This document shows positions 1 to 7,191 of a DNA stretch of 8,303 nt, one piece after another. The first letter of the stretch is position 1; every line of letters begins with the position of its first letter. Position numbers and translations under genes: made by a program. The stretch is from a bacterium (GTDB lineage Bacteria; SZUA-79; Acidulodesulfobacterales; Acidulodesulfobacteraceae). The notes below the pieces were generated by a model. That model saw only the letters and a program-made list of their open reading frames with translations, made no database searches and had not been told where the DNA came from. The DNA is taken from contig JAJYWW010000092.1 in NCBI GenBank assembly GCA_021791295.1, positions 1 through 8,303 on the forward strand, read 5' to 3'.

Positions 1-418
1 CAAGTCCTCCGCCGTCTGCCGTTTTTAATCTGGCATAAAGTTGTTTAAACCTGGCGCTTTTTTCTATGAAATTATTGCTTGAAGAACATGCGGGAAAAAA
101 TTTTTCTATAATAAAAAGTTTGTCCTCGATAGAAAGTTTCGATATTTTTCCATCGGATATGCTTAAAAATTCTTCGTTTTTAAGAAAGTCGGCATAATTG
201 CCGGTATAATCTTCAAGCTGACTGAGCAAGGACGGCGAATAATTAAAAGTAGCGCGTATTTCGGGATAATTTTTTAAAAGCGCTCCCATGAAATAATAAT
301 CTTTGGTTCCGTGGAGCCTTGTCCACGGCATTAACATTTCACCGGTAAAATTATCTTTATAATACGGCTGATGAAAATGCCACAGAAATATTACGTTGAT
401 AGGATTTATCGGATCCAC
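1..418 (-). CDS. Glycoside hydrolase family 57 protein, N-terminal part (cut by the left window edge)
   Basis: Translating down from GTG at 418-416 gives 139 open codons running off the left edge. The protein begins [26 protein letters not shown] at about residues 14-19 is the first conserved motif of GH57 enzymes, which hydrolyse or rearrange alpha-glucans. It is followed by MPWTRLHGTKDYYFMGALL, a stretch of the PW-R-LH-KDYY type I associate with the COG1449 alpha-amylase/alpha-mannosidase branch, and then by the usual 'YPEIRATFNYSPSLLSQLEDY' region just after it. The catalytic Glu and Asp lie beyond the window, so activity and substrate cannot be judged. No signal peptide is visible, so a cytoplasmic role such as glycogen or storage-glucan turnover is likely. 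GTG is chosen because it overlaps the preceding chemoreceptor stop by one base (TAGTG) and gives the usual short GH57 N-terminus; the frame stays open upstream, but no good ribosome site supports an earlier start. A weak AGG lies about 11 bases before the GTG, suggesting translational coupling. Confidence 0.88.
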   Translation of the reverse strand, partial: MDPINPINVIFLWHFHQPYYKDNFTGEMLMPWTRLHGTKDYYFMGALLKNYPEIRATFNYSPSLLSQLEDYTGNYADFLKNEEFLSISDGKISKLSIEDKLFIIEKFFPACSSSNNFIEKSARFKQLYARLKTADGGGL

Positions 419-1797
419 TATTTTTTCTGCCTGTTGTAAATATTGTCTGCTTTGACTTCATCGTTCAGGTCGCCGAGAACTTTTATTACCTGATTTTTAT
501 AGTCTATCAGCTTGTCGGCTAAGTTAATCGCTCTATCCGTATCTTTTGCGTTTAAGGCATCTACCAAAGCTTTTCCGGTTTCGTGAACTTTCGGATGAAT
601 CTGACCTAATTCAATAAATTTTTTATTATCGCCGTATTTTTGTTTGCCTACGCCGTCGTACCACTTGCCAAGTCTGCACTGATGATGGTCGGTTAATTCG
701 GAGCTGTTCAGGGATATCTGTTTATTCGCAAGGGCATCAAGAACTCTCGTAACCCATAGCAGATGGTCGGCTTTAACGATGTTTAACAGCATGCAGTCGA
801 ATTTCCAGTCGGAAAAAGTTTTTAAAGAGTTAGACTGTTCTTTTATTATCTTATCGAAAGACGAACCGATAGAATTAAAAGTATTTTGTATGCTTTCCAT
901 ACCTGAAGAAAGAGAAGAAAGATTGCTTGCCATTTCCGAAGCGACCTGCGACTGTTCTTCAGCCGCGGTAGCAATATACGTTACCTGTTCGCTTGTTTTT
1001 GTAGCGGCTTTGTCGGCTACCGACATAACGTTTGTTACGACGTCCAAAGATTCCTGCGAGTTCTTAAGATGGGAAAGCCCCTCGTTTACTTTAATTTCTA
1101 CCTCTTTAGACTGACCGCCTATGTCCTGCGTTACCTGTTCTATCTCTTTTGCCGCCTGAGCCGATTTTTCCGCCAGAGTCCTTACTTCGTCGGCGACTAC
1201 CGCAAAACCTCTACCGTGTTCTCCGGCTCTTGCCGCTTCTATAGCGGCGTTCAAAGAAAGAAGATTCGTCTGCGCCGCGATTTCTTTTACTTTATCGGTA
1301 AGTTCTACTATTTTCTGCGTTCTCGTCACAAACTGGTTTATCGATTCTCCCATTGTTTTAACCGCTTGTTCGACCTGCTCCATTCTCGAAACGAGTTCTT
1401 CTAATGCGGCGGAACCTTCTTTGGTTTTTTTAACCGTATCTGCGGCTTCACCGGCGGCCGCCTGGGCGTTTTTAGCAATCTCTTTTGCCGTAGAAGACAT
1501 TTCTTCGGTAGCCGTAGCGACGCTGGTTATTCTTTGAACCGAGCTTTCTACTTCATTCCTGAAAACCGCCGCAGTTTTTTTAGTATCTATGGTGATTTCC
1601 ATTATATCTACCTGGTCGGAAGCAAGGGATAATATTCTGTTTCTCCACTCGTTGACTAAAGATAACGCCGGAAAAGAAGCGTCGAACAGTCTAGTATCCG
1701 ACTTTTGAACTTTTTCCAATTCGTCGTCGTTGTCGGTTAAGGCGGAATTCATTACGCTATAACAGCTTTTGTTATTGAGCTTATTAAATAATCCCAT
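418..1797 (-). CDS. Soluble methyl-accepting chemotaxis protein with C-terminal CZB zinc-binding domain
   Basis: This 459-residue chemoreceptor has no membrane-spanning segment or signal peptide, so it should act in the cytoplasm. Residues 1-70 hold no recognisable sensor domain. Residues about 75-325 form the long antiparallel coiled coil, with the highly conserved signalling tip that binds CheA/CheW at about 172-206 ([16 protein letters not shown] then [12 protein letters not shown]). Likely methylation sites sit roughly symmetrically around the tip at E98/E99 (TATEEMSST) and E280/E281/Q282 ([10 protein letters not shown]). Residues about 335-450 match a chemoreceptor zinc-binding (CZB) domain: H345, C374 (within [10 protein letters not shown]), H401 and H405, with the His-29-Cys-27-His-4-His spacing typical of the zinc site. 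CZB domains are known to bind zinc and, in some proteins, to sense zinc or hypochlorous acid; which applies here is not visible. There is no CheR-tethering pentapeptide at the C-terminus. The start has a good ribosome site (AGGGG, 7 bases before ATG). The stop overlaps the GH57 start. The gene is visibly less AT-rich than its neighbours, probably because the conserved Ala/Glu-rich coil demands GC-rich codons. Confidence 0.95.
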   Translation of the reverse strand: MGLFNKLNNKSCYSVMNSALTDNDDELEKVQKSDTRLFDASFPALSLVNEWRNRILSLASDQVDIMEITIDTKKTAAVFRNEVESSVQRITSVATATEEMSSTAKEIAKNAQAAAGEAADTVKKTKEGSAALEELVSRMEQVEQAVKTMGESINQFVTRTQKIVELTDKVKEIAAQTNLLSLNAAIEAARAGEHGRGFAVVADEVRTLAEKSAQAAKEIEQVTQDIGGQSKEVEIKVNEGLSHLKNSQESLDVVTNVMSVADKAATKTSEQVTYIATAAEEQSQVASEMASNLSSLSSGMESIQNTFNSIGSSFDKIIKEQSNSLKTFSDWKFDCMLLNIVKADHLLWVTRVLDALANKQISLNSSELTDHHQCRLGKWYDGVGKQKYGDNKKFIELGQIHPKVHETGKALVDALNAKDTDRAINLADKLIDYKNQVIKVLGDLNDEVKADNIYNRQKK

Positions 1798-1872
1798 ATC
1801 GTTGCCCCTTTTTATTTTTATTTTATTTATTGTTTTCGTTAATTAATTAAATATAGCGATAGCTTATAATTG

Positions 1873-2508
1873 CTAAGAATTGAGCTGAATTAAGTTTTCT
1901 ATATATCCCCTGTCTTTGGTCATTGCATCGTTAGTAAGCATAGTCTTATAAAGCGCAACCGCTTTTTTAGGTTCTTTTATTTTAGTATAAACGGCGGCTT
2001 CTTCAAGCATGGCATATTCCTGAAGTTTTACGTCGTCTATTTTGGACATGGCGGCAAAATCGGAAATTGCGCTTTTGTAATTTTTTTCCATCATAGAAAC
2101 CGTTGCAAGATTGCTGTAAGCAAGATAAGTTAAATTGTTAGAATTAGGTTTAGGATAATATTTGACGTATTTATTAAAATAAGACGACGAATTTTTAAAT
2201 TTTCCTATTCTCATATAATCTAAACCCGTATAAAAACAGGATATTTTAGCCGCTTGGGTTCCGCCGTATTCGCCGCGGAGTTTTTTTAGGTATGAAATAG
2301 ATTTTGTAACGGCGGAAGGATTTTTTCCGTCGTACGACATGTAAAGCCTTACGCCTTTCCATAAAAGCTTAGAAGCTTTTTTGCTTTGCACGCCGTTATA
2401 ATATCTTATGCCGAAAAAGGCGCCGACTATAAGAATAGCTACTACAAGAACGGCTGTTAACGCAATCTTGTTTTTAATAAAAAAACCTTCCAAATCGATT
2501 TTATCCAT
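1873..2508 (-). CDS. Membrane-anchored TPR-like protein (YfgM-like)
   Basis: This 211-residue protein has a short charged N-terminus, one strong hydrophobic helix at about residues 14-36 (ALTAVLVVAILIVGAFFGI), and then a long soluble domain rich in Tyr, Lys and Ala. The single span followed by positively charged residues (YYNGVQSKKASK) fits an N-terminal anchor, probably with the bulk outside the cytoplasm. Helical pairs resembling degenerate tetratricopeptide repeats can be seen at about 86-119, 127-157 and 162-193, with the aromatic/Ala spacing (Y..L...Y...G.F..A...F) of the family. The architecture resembles YfgM/TPR_21 proteins, which in enterobacteria associate with the SecYEG translocon and periplasmic chaperones; that functional link is an inference from architecture, not from a clear signature. 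ATG at 2508-2506 is supported by an AGGGA ribosome site 7 bases upstream. It follows the PHP gene after 60 bases that contain a plausible promoter, so it may be read both from the upstream genes and independently. Confidence 0.8.
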   Translation of the reverse strand: MDKIDLEGFFIKNKIALTAVLVVAILIVGAFFGIRYYNGVQSKKASKLLWKGVRLYMSYDGKNPSAVTKSISYLKKLRGEYGGTQAAKISCFYTGLDYMRIGKFKNSSSYFNKYVKYYPKPNSNNLTYLAYSNLATVSMMEKNYKSAISDFAAMSKIDDVKLQEYAMLEEAAVYTKIKEPKKAVALYKTMLTNDAMTKDRGYIENLIQLNS

Positions 2509-2545
2509 TGATATTTCCCTTTTTTAATCATTAAAGATAATTAAT

Positions 2546-2572
2546 ATTATAAGATAACAAAATAAAAATCAA
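2546..2572 (-). promoter_or_regulatory. Candidate promoter of the TPR-like gene
   Basis: On the minus strand TTGATT (2567-2572) lies 15 bases before a perfect TATAAT (2546-2551). The spacer is shorter than the ideal 17. Transcription would start near 2539, giving a leader of about 30 bases that includes the AGGGA ribosome site. The -35 box overlaps the TGA stop of the PHP gene. This could give the TPR gene and the following genes a start of their own. Confidence 0.4.
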
Positions 2573-3240
2573 GCGTTTTTTTTCAACAGATTCAACGCAT
2601 TTTCCTTGATTTTTTCAATTTCTTTAGCGGTCAGTCCAGCCCCTAAGCCGACGGCATCATATTCTTTTTCGCCCATTATATTCGAAGGCGAATGAGTATC
2701 GCTTGAAATTATAAGCCCCGCCCCTGTTTTTTTTGCGGCGGCGGCGACGTGTCCGTTTGCAAGGCAGTGCCCCTTTCTGTACGACAGTTCTAAATATATT
2801 CCGTTTTTCTTTGCCGCGAGAGCTTCAGATTCGGTAATTAAACCCGGATGCGACAGTATGTCTATATCTGCTTTGAGCGCTGCGGCGTTAGTGCCTTTTT
2901 CGACCGGTTCGCTTAAAGTTTCTCCGTGAACTATTATAATTTTTGCTCCGGATTTTCTTGCAAGTATAGCGGCGTCTTTTATGAGAACGGGCGGTACGTG
3001 CGTAATTTCGACGCCGGGCAGAACATGAAATTTATTGCCGCTTTTTTTATTGCCGTAAAGAGAGTTTATTTTTTCGCATATTTTTTTCAAGCCTGATAAA
3101 TTATGTTCTATATTAGAAAAATCGGCGTGATCCGTTATAGCGATAGCGTCAAGACCAGCATAAATCGAACGCCTTATTAATTCGGCCGGAACAAGTTCTC
3201 CGTCTGAAAATACCGTGTGCATATGAAAATCTATAAGCAT
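2569..3240 (-). CDS. PHP-domain metal-dependent phosphoesterase (histidinol-phosphatase-like)
   Basis: The 223-residue protein is essentially a single PHP domain. The metal-binding motifs appear in the expected order: HMH at residues 6-8 with D13 (FSDGE), TDHAD with H38, GVEIT with E78, VHGE with H105, SHPG with H131, and SSDTHSPS with D181 and H183 near the C-terminus. All expected metal ligands are present, so the protein is probably active. PHP enzymes use a cluster of two or three metal ions to hydrolyse phosphoesters. Members include histidinol phosphatases, nucleases acting on short RNA or phosphorylated ends, and polymerase-associated exonucleases. At 223 residues it is shorter than characterised HisK-type histidinol phosphatases (about 270), and no other histidine-biosynthesis gene is in view, so the substrate is uncertain. 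Next to miaB and HU/IHF, a nucleic-acid or nucleotide substrate is equally possible. The start ATG is preceded by GGAGGCAGG, 9-13 bases upstream. The gap to the miaB stop is 45 bases, which suggests co-transcription. Confidence 0.9.
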   Translation of the reverse strand: MLIDFHMHTVFSDGELVPAELIRRSIYAGLDAIAITDHADFSNIEHNLSGLKKICEKINSLYGNKKSGNKFHVLPGVEITHVPPVLIKDAAILARKSGAKIIIVHGETLSEPVEKGTNAAALKADIDILSHPGLITESEALAAKKNGIYLELSYRKGHCLANGHVAAAAKKTGAGLIISSDTHSPSNIMGEKEYDAVGLGAGLTAKEIEKIKENALNLLKKNA

Positions 3241-3285
3241 ATTATATTACCTGCCTCCGATTTTGTTTTTATAAAGATTGCTTCG

Positions 3286-4479
3286 CTATCGCTTGCAATT
3301 AAGAAGACTTATTTCTTTGTATTTTTGAAATACCCTTTCAAGCCTTTCTTTTTTTACTTCCAATAAAACATCGTCGTTAAATTTAAAAGCTTTAGTAAAA
3401 GGTCTCGGCGAATATTTGAATGCAAAAATGGAACTGAACTCCGCTTCTTCTATTAATTTTAAAGTATCTTCAAAATCTTCTTCGGTCTCTCCCGGAAAAC
3501 CTACTATTATGTCCGTAGAAATAGAAATATCTTGGTTTTTGTTCTTTAATTTCCGGACAAGTTTTAAATAATCGGTTTTGGTATAGCCCCTGTTCATCAT
3601 TGCAAGTATTTTATCCGAACCTGACTGAGCCGGAAGATGAATTTCTTTTGCTATTTTATCGCCGCCGCATACCGTATCTATTAATTTATCGTTAAAATCT
3701 TTAGGATGGGAGGTTAAAAATCTAATTTTAAAAGATCCTTCTATTCCTGATAACGCATTTAATAAAAAATGAAAATCTTTATTGTCGTCGTCGGGCGATA
3801 CGTAAGAATTAACGTTTTGACCTAAAAGAGTTATCTCCGACGCGCCTTTGTCTATAAGATTTTTAACTGTATTGTATATAATGCCTATAGGAATAGACCT
3901 TTCTCTTCCCCTTACGTACGGCACTATGCAGTAAGAACAAAAATTATTGCACCCTTCCGTTATTTTAACGGATGCGGTTCCGTCGTTTTCCGGTTTTTTG
4001 CCGTAAAAATATTCTTCAATTTTACCGGCGTTTTCTAAATATTCCTCCTGTCGTTCCCCTAAGGAATAACCTCGGCTTGTTTCGTTTGAACCGCTTGTAT
4101 CGTTGACGGCGGTATTATTTATAAGTATATCTGGAATGGAAAAAATTTCTTCGGGAGCGAAACAGTAATCGAAATATATACTGCCGTTTTGTTCTTTTTT
4201 CAGCTTAATCTGTTTGGCAAAACACCCCGCAAGAACTATTTTTTTATCGGCATAGTTTTTTTTAAGCCTTCCAAGTTCGGAAATTACTTTATGGTCGGCA
4301 TTATCCCTTACGCTGCATGTATTGAAAACCACTATGTCGGCGTCTTCGACCGAATAAACTTTTTTAAATCCTTTTTTAACGAGCCCGTTTTCTATCAAAT
4401 CCGAGTCGTGCACGTTCATCTGACAGCCGTATGTTTTAATGAAAAATCTGTTATTCGATTTAATCTTCGACGAGGTCAT
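3286..4479 (-). CDS. miaB: tRNA-2-methylthio-N6-dimethylallyladenosine synthase MiaB, lacking a TRAM domain
   Basis: MiaB is a radical SAM enzyme that adds a methylthio group to i6A at position 37 of tRNAs reading codons starting with U. The N-terminal methylthiotransferase domain has three cysteines for the auxiliary Fe-S cluster: C19 (TYGCQMN), C55 (NTCSVRD) and C86 (AGCFAKQ). The radical SAM core has the CxxxCxxC site at C177, C181 and C184 (EGCNNFCSYC), followed by VPYVRGRERS. HLPAQSGS (281-288) and GFPGETEEDF (327-336) are typical. TYGCQMN and the YSPRP segment point to MiaB rather than RimO or MtaB. The protein is 397 residues against roughly 430-450 in most MiaB proteins, and it stops at ISLLNCKR, just where the TRAM RNA-binding domain would begin. 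The ATG overlaps the end of the HU/IHF gene by 20 bases and has no clear ribosome site, so translation is probably coupled. The alternative Met at residue 21 would remove C19 and is unlikely to be the start. Confidence 0.95.
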   Translation of the reverse strand: MTSSKIKSNNRFFIKTYGCQMNVHDSDLIENGLVKKGFKKVYSVEDADIVVFNTCSVRDNADHKVISELGRLKKNYADKKIVLAGCFAKQIKLKKEQNGSIYFDYCFAPEEIFSIPDILINNTAVNDTSGSNETSRGYSLGERQEEYLENAGKIEEYFYGKKPENDGTASVKITEGCNNFCSYCIVPYVRGRERSIPIGIIYNTVKNLIDKGASEITLLGQNVNSYVSPDDDNKDFHFLLNALSGIEGSFKIRFLTSHPKDFNDKLIDTVCGGDKIAKEIHLPAQSGSDKILAMMNRGYTKTDYLKLVRKLKNKNQDISISTDIIVGFPGETEEDFEDTLKLIEEAEFSSIFAFKYSPRPFTKAFKFNDDVLLEVKKERLERVFQKYKEISLLNCKR

Positions 4480-4738
4480 TTTTATAAATTTTGCTTACTT
4501 TAAACTGAGGAACCACTTTTTTGTCAACCTCTATTTTTTCTCCGGTTTTGGGATTTCTGCCTGTATAAGTATCGTATTCTTTAACTAAAAAACTGCCGAA
4601 TCCCCTGATTTCTATTCTTTTACCCTGAATTAAAGTTTCTTTAATTTCATTAATTATTGTGTCGATTATTCTGTCAGCCAATTTAATTGGTATATTGTTT
4701 TTAGAAGCGAATTTTTCCGTAAATTGAGCTTTATTCAT
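4460..4738 (-). CDS. HU/IHF-family nucleoid DNA-binding protein (IHF-beta-like)
   Basis: This 92-residue protein is a full-length member of the HU/IHF family, small dimeric proteins that bend DNA and shape the nucleoid. The helical dimerisation half covers residues about 1-40. It is followed by RIEIRGFGSF (41-50), the beta-arm tip with RNPKTGE (61-67), and VPQFKVSK near the C-terminus. Pro64 in the arm corresponds to the residue that intercalates into DNA. The 'IEIRGFGSF' wording resembles IHF-beta more than typical HU (often 'LVGFGTF'). The partner, if it forms an IHF-type heterodimer, is not in the window, and a homodimer is possible. ATG at 4738-4736 has a GAGG ribosome site 10 bases upstream. 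It is separated from priA by 146 AT-rich bases that could carry its promoter, and overlaps miaB by 20 bases, so it probably heads an operon HU/IHF-miaB-PHP. Confidence 0.95.
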   Translation of the reverse strand: MNKAQFTEKFASKNNIPIKLADRIIDTIINEIKETLIQGKRIEIRGFGSFLVKEYDTYTGRNPKTGEKIEVDKKVVPQFKVSKIYKNDLVED

Positions 4739-4884
4739 TTAATCGTAACCTCGACGAGATAATTAAGTTTATAGTTTATTATTATATAATTTTAAATAAA
4801 TTATTTTATATTTCCATTGCAGATATCTTAATTTTAACTTTTAACTTTAAAACATTTATATATGCGGAATAGTTTTTTAGTTTA
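4739..4884 (-). promoter_or_regulatory. AT-rich intergenic region, possible promoter of the HU/IHF gene
   Basis: This 146-base gap between priA and the HU/IHF gene is the longest non-coding stretch in the window and is extremely AT-rich. On the minus strand a TATAAT box lies at 4781-4786, inside the 10-base palindrome ATTATATAAT (4781-4790). It would start transcription near 4774, leaving a leader of about 35 bases that contains the GAGG ribosome site. No convincing -35 box is present at 16-18 bases spacing. Short direct copies of TTTTAAC occur around 4834-4850. I find no hairpin followed by a T-run, so no terminator for priA can be called here. Confidence 0.3.
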
Positions 4885-7170
4885 TCACATAAGGACATCG
4901 GGGTCAACATCTACGACAATTTTTCCGGATGAAAAGCTTTTAAATAGATTTGCGTCTATTTTTAAAGCCGATACTAGTTTATGCAGATTTGCCGCAGGCG
5001 CAGTCGATTTTAAAATAAGCTGATACCTGTATTCGTTATCTATTTTTTCTATGGGGCAAGGCGAAGGTCCCAGAATACTTATATTACAGTTATCGCCGCC
5101 GCCTGAAAAATCGCCGGATTTTATTTTTATATCTATAATATTTTCAATGCTTTTTTTTAAGTTTAAAGCGGTTTCTCTTAGAGCTTCGATATTTTTGTCG
5201 GTTAATTTCAAGGCGATTATTCTGGAATAAGGCGGATATCCATATTCTTTGCGTATCTCAAGTTCTTTTTCGTAAAATCCTTTTATATCGTGAGCCGCAG
5301 TATACTTCAATAAGTAATTATCGGGTATAAAAGTCTGAACGGCTATTTTGCCTTTATCTGTTCCCCTGCCCGCTCTTCCGGCTACCTGAGTTAGTATTTG
5401 AAAAGCTTTTTCGGCGCTTCTAAAGTCGGGCAGATTAAGCAGGCTGTCGGCAAAAATTACTACTACGAGACCGACGTTGGGAAAATCATGCCCTTTGGCT
5501 ATAATTTGCGTACCTATGAGTATGTCTATTTTTTTATCGTGCATTTTTTTAAAAATTTCTGCGCCTGTTTTACCTTTTTTTGCGATATCCGAATCTATTC
5601 TCTCTATTATTATCCCGTTTTTTTTATTTTTTTCGCCGTTTGAAAATAAGGACTTAACGTGTTCTTCTAATTTTTGTACGCCTATGCCGTAGGGCTCTAT
5701 AGTGTCCATGCCGCATTCAGGACAGAGCTTTGGAACTTTTTCTTTATAGCCGCAATAATGGCATTCTAAGATTTCATGCGATATATTATTATCGGTATTA
5801 ATTTCCGTTTTCTTTCCGTCTTTATGTTTATGATAAACCAAAGATATAGCGCAATTTTTACACAAAAATTGATGTCCGCAGGAAGTACATATTAAAAACG
5901 TGGAAAATCCTCTTCTGTTTAAAAAAAGCAAAACTTGCTTTTCGGCGTCTATGTTTTCTGTTATTAATTTTATAGTTTCTTCGGATAAAATTTTATCTTT
6001 AAATTCTTTTTTAGTAAGCGTTTTAAATTCGGATTTTAAATTTATGAGCTGTATATCGGGGAGCGTTTTGCCTTTAACCCTGTTTTTTATATAAATATAT
6101 TCATATTTTTTTAATACGGAGGCATTATAATAAGACTCTAATGAAGGCGTAGCGGAACCAAGTATGCATACCGAGGAAGTTTTCTTAGCTATCATAACCG
6201 CAACGTCCCTTGCGTTATAAAGAAGACCGGACTGCTGTTTATAAGAACCGTCGTGTTCTTCGTCGATTATTATAAGTCCGGGATTTTTTAAAGGAGAAAA
6301 AACTGCCGATCTGGCGCCCAGAATGAGCTTGACGCCGCCGTTCATTATCCTGATATGGTTTATCAGTTTTTCTTTTCTTGAAATTTTGCTGTGAAATACC
6401 GCAAAACCGTTTTGTTTTATAAGGTTTTCAAAACGTTTTTTTATGAGATAAATAAACTGGTTAGTTATAAAAATTTCGGGAACGGTAATTATAACCTGTT
6501 TATTTAAAGACAGCACATAATCTATGAGGTTAAAATATACTTCAGTTTTGCCGCTTGCCGTTACTCCGTGAAGCAGAAAAGTTTTATAAAAGCCTTCCGA
6601 TATAGATTCTTTTATAAAATTTACGGCGTTTTCCTGGTCTTTAGTCAGTTCGTATCCCGCTTTTGAAAGGAAGCCGTTTGTTAATCGTTCATTTAAAATA
6701 TCGGAATTATTTTCTTCGGAAAAATCCCCTGACTTTTTTGAAATATATTTTGAAACCGGGCCTGAAGCGGAAGTTTGATTAAAACTTTCGGCCTCTTCAA
6801 AATATTTGTCGAGCAGGTCGAATCGCTTTACGTCTATAGAAGGCAAAACAGCATCAAAAACCCCCGATATATTTTCATGATAATACGCTGCTAAAAAATT
6901 AAAAATATCTTTACGCGATTCAGTAAAAAAACTTGCCTTTGAAATACGCAATACATTTTTTAATTTTATCGGTTTATCCGGTTTTATGAATTCTTTTTCT
7001 TCTTCATCGATTTTTTTTACGCCGTAAATAAACCCGTAAACGGTTCTGTTTTTTAACGGAACAAGCGCCGCCCTGCCTGTTTCCGCTTCGTTTTCAAAAT
7101 CATCCGGTATTATATAGGCAAACTTTATGTCCGTTCCGCTTTTGGGTATAACTATCTCTGCCGTGGTCAT
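4885..7170 (-). CDS. priA: Primosomal protein N' (replication restart helicase PriA)
   Basis: PriA recognises stalled or collapsed replication forks, unwinds the lagging arm and starts reloading of the replicative helicase. The 761-residue protein is full length (E. coli about 732). Residues about 1-105 form the 3'-end-binding domain. The helicase has Walker A GVTASGKTE at 202-210, DEEH at 303-306, GSATPS at 338-343, GTQIIAKGHDFPNV at 553-566 and QVAGRAGRG at 595-603. The zinc-binding insert carries eight cysteines: C428, C431, C437, C440, C470, C473, C483 and C486. The end, VDVDPDVLM, is the usual C-terminal signature. Oddities: the Walker A position usually Gly (GVTGSGKTE) is Ala205, and the segment between C440 and C470 carries about 15 extra polar residues compared with E. 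coli. The ATG start has no Shine-Dalgarno sequence, but the N-terminus aligns with the family and there is no alternative Met nearby. A TATAAT box ends 8 bases before ATG, so the message may be nearly leaderless. The upstream radical SAM gene ends 53 bases away. Confidence 0.97.
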   Translation of the reverse strand: MTTAEIVIPKSGTDIKFAYIIPDDFENEAETGRAALVPLKNRTVYGFIYGVKKIDEEEKEFIKPDKPIKLKNVLRISKASFFTESRKDIFNFLAAYYHENISGVFDAVLPSIDVKRFDLLDKYFEEAESFNQTSASGPVSKYISKKSGDFSEENNSDILNERLTNGFLSKAGYELTKDQENAVNFIKESISEGFYKTFLLHGVTASGKTEVYFNLIDYVLSLNKQVIITVPEIFITNQFIYLIKKRFENLIKQNGFAVFHSKISRKEKLINHIRIMNGGVKLILGARSAVFSPLKNPGLIIIDEEHDGSYKQQSGLLYNARDVAVMIAKKTSSVCILGSATPSLESYYNASVLKKYEYIYIKNRVKGKTLPDIQLINLKSEFKTLTKKEFKDKILSEETIKLITENIDAEKQVLLFLNRRGFSTFLICTSCGHQFLCKNCAISLVYHKHKDGKKTEINTDNNISHEILECHYCGYKEKVPKLCPECGMDTIEPYGIGVQKLEEHVKSLFSNGEKNKKNGIIIERIDSDIAKKGKTGAEIFKKMHDKKIDILIGTQIIAKGHDFPNVGLVVVIFADSLLNLPDFRSAEKAFQILTQVAGRAGRGTDKGKIAVQTFIPDNYLLKYTAAHDIKGFYEKELEIRKEYGYPPYSRIIALKLTDKNIEALRETALNLKKSIENIIDIKIKSGDFSGGGDNCNISILGPSPCPIEKIDNEYRYQLILKSTAPAANLHKLVSALKIDANLFKSFSSGKIVVDVDPDVLM

Positions 7171-7173
7171 AGC

Positions 7174-7191
7174 TTTATATTATAATATAAA
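7174..7191. repeat. 18-bp perfect AT palindrome directly before priA
   Basis: TTTATATTATAATATAAA reads the same on both strands over 18 bases and begins 3 bases upstream of the priA start codon. It consists only of A and T, so as RNA the hairpin would be weak. As DNA it is a candidate operator or simply a doubled -10 region: it contains TATAAT on both strands. Within a very AT-rich genome such palindromes can arise by chance, although 18 perfect bases is long. Confidence 0.7.
7179..7184 (-). promoter_or_regulatory. Candidate -10 box of priA
   Basis: On the minus strand TATAAT matches the sigma-70 -10 consensus perfectly. The expected start of transcription, about 7 bases further on, falls at 7172-7170, on or next to the A of the priA ATG. 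No good -35 hexamer is found 16-18 bases upstream (the sequence there is TTTTAT-like). The absence of a Shine-Dalgarno sequence before priA fits a leaderless or near-leaderless transcript, but priA could equally be read from the upstream radical SAM gene. Confidence 0.35.

Noticed and set aside
779..1404. Two overlapping plus-strand open frames of 111 codons each opposite the chemoreceptor gene
   Set aside because: They are antisense to strongly conserved coiled-coil sequence, have no family resemblance and odd composition (Phe/Arg/Tyr-rich), and are explained by codon bias of the real gene.
1798..1872. Flagellar-type (sigma-28) promoter for the chemoreceptor
   Set aside because: The 75-base gap is AT-rich and has TATATT-like boxes, but nothing resembling TAAAGTTT-N11-GCCGATAA, so neither sigma-28 control nor a defined promoter can be claimed.
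3277..3299. Hairpin ATTGC...GCAAT after the miaB stop as a terminator
   Set aside because: The arms are only 5 bases, the loop is 13 bases and no T-run follows; the PHP gene lies immediately downstream.
4189..4503. Plus-strand open frame of 104 codons opposite the miaB N-terminus
   Set aside because: It lies opposite conserved MiaB motifs, is Phe-rich and has no recognisable domain; it is a shadow frame.
4834..4850. Direct copies of TTTTAAC in the priA-HU/IHF gap as a regulatory repeat
   Set aside because: Two short AT-only copies are expected by chance in such an AT-rich gap.
5398..6094. Plus-strand open frames inside priA
   Set aside because: They overlap the helicase and zinc-binding motifs of PriA on the other strand and show no protein-like features of their own.
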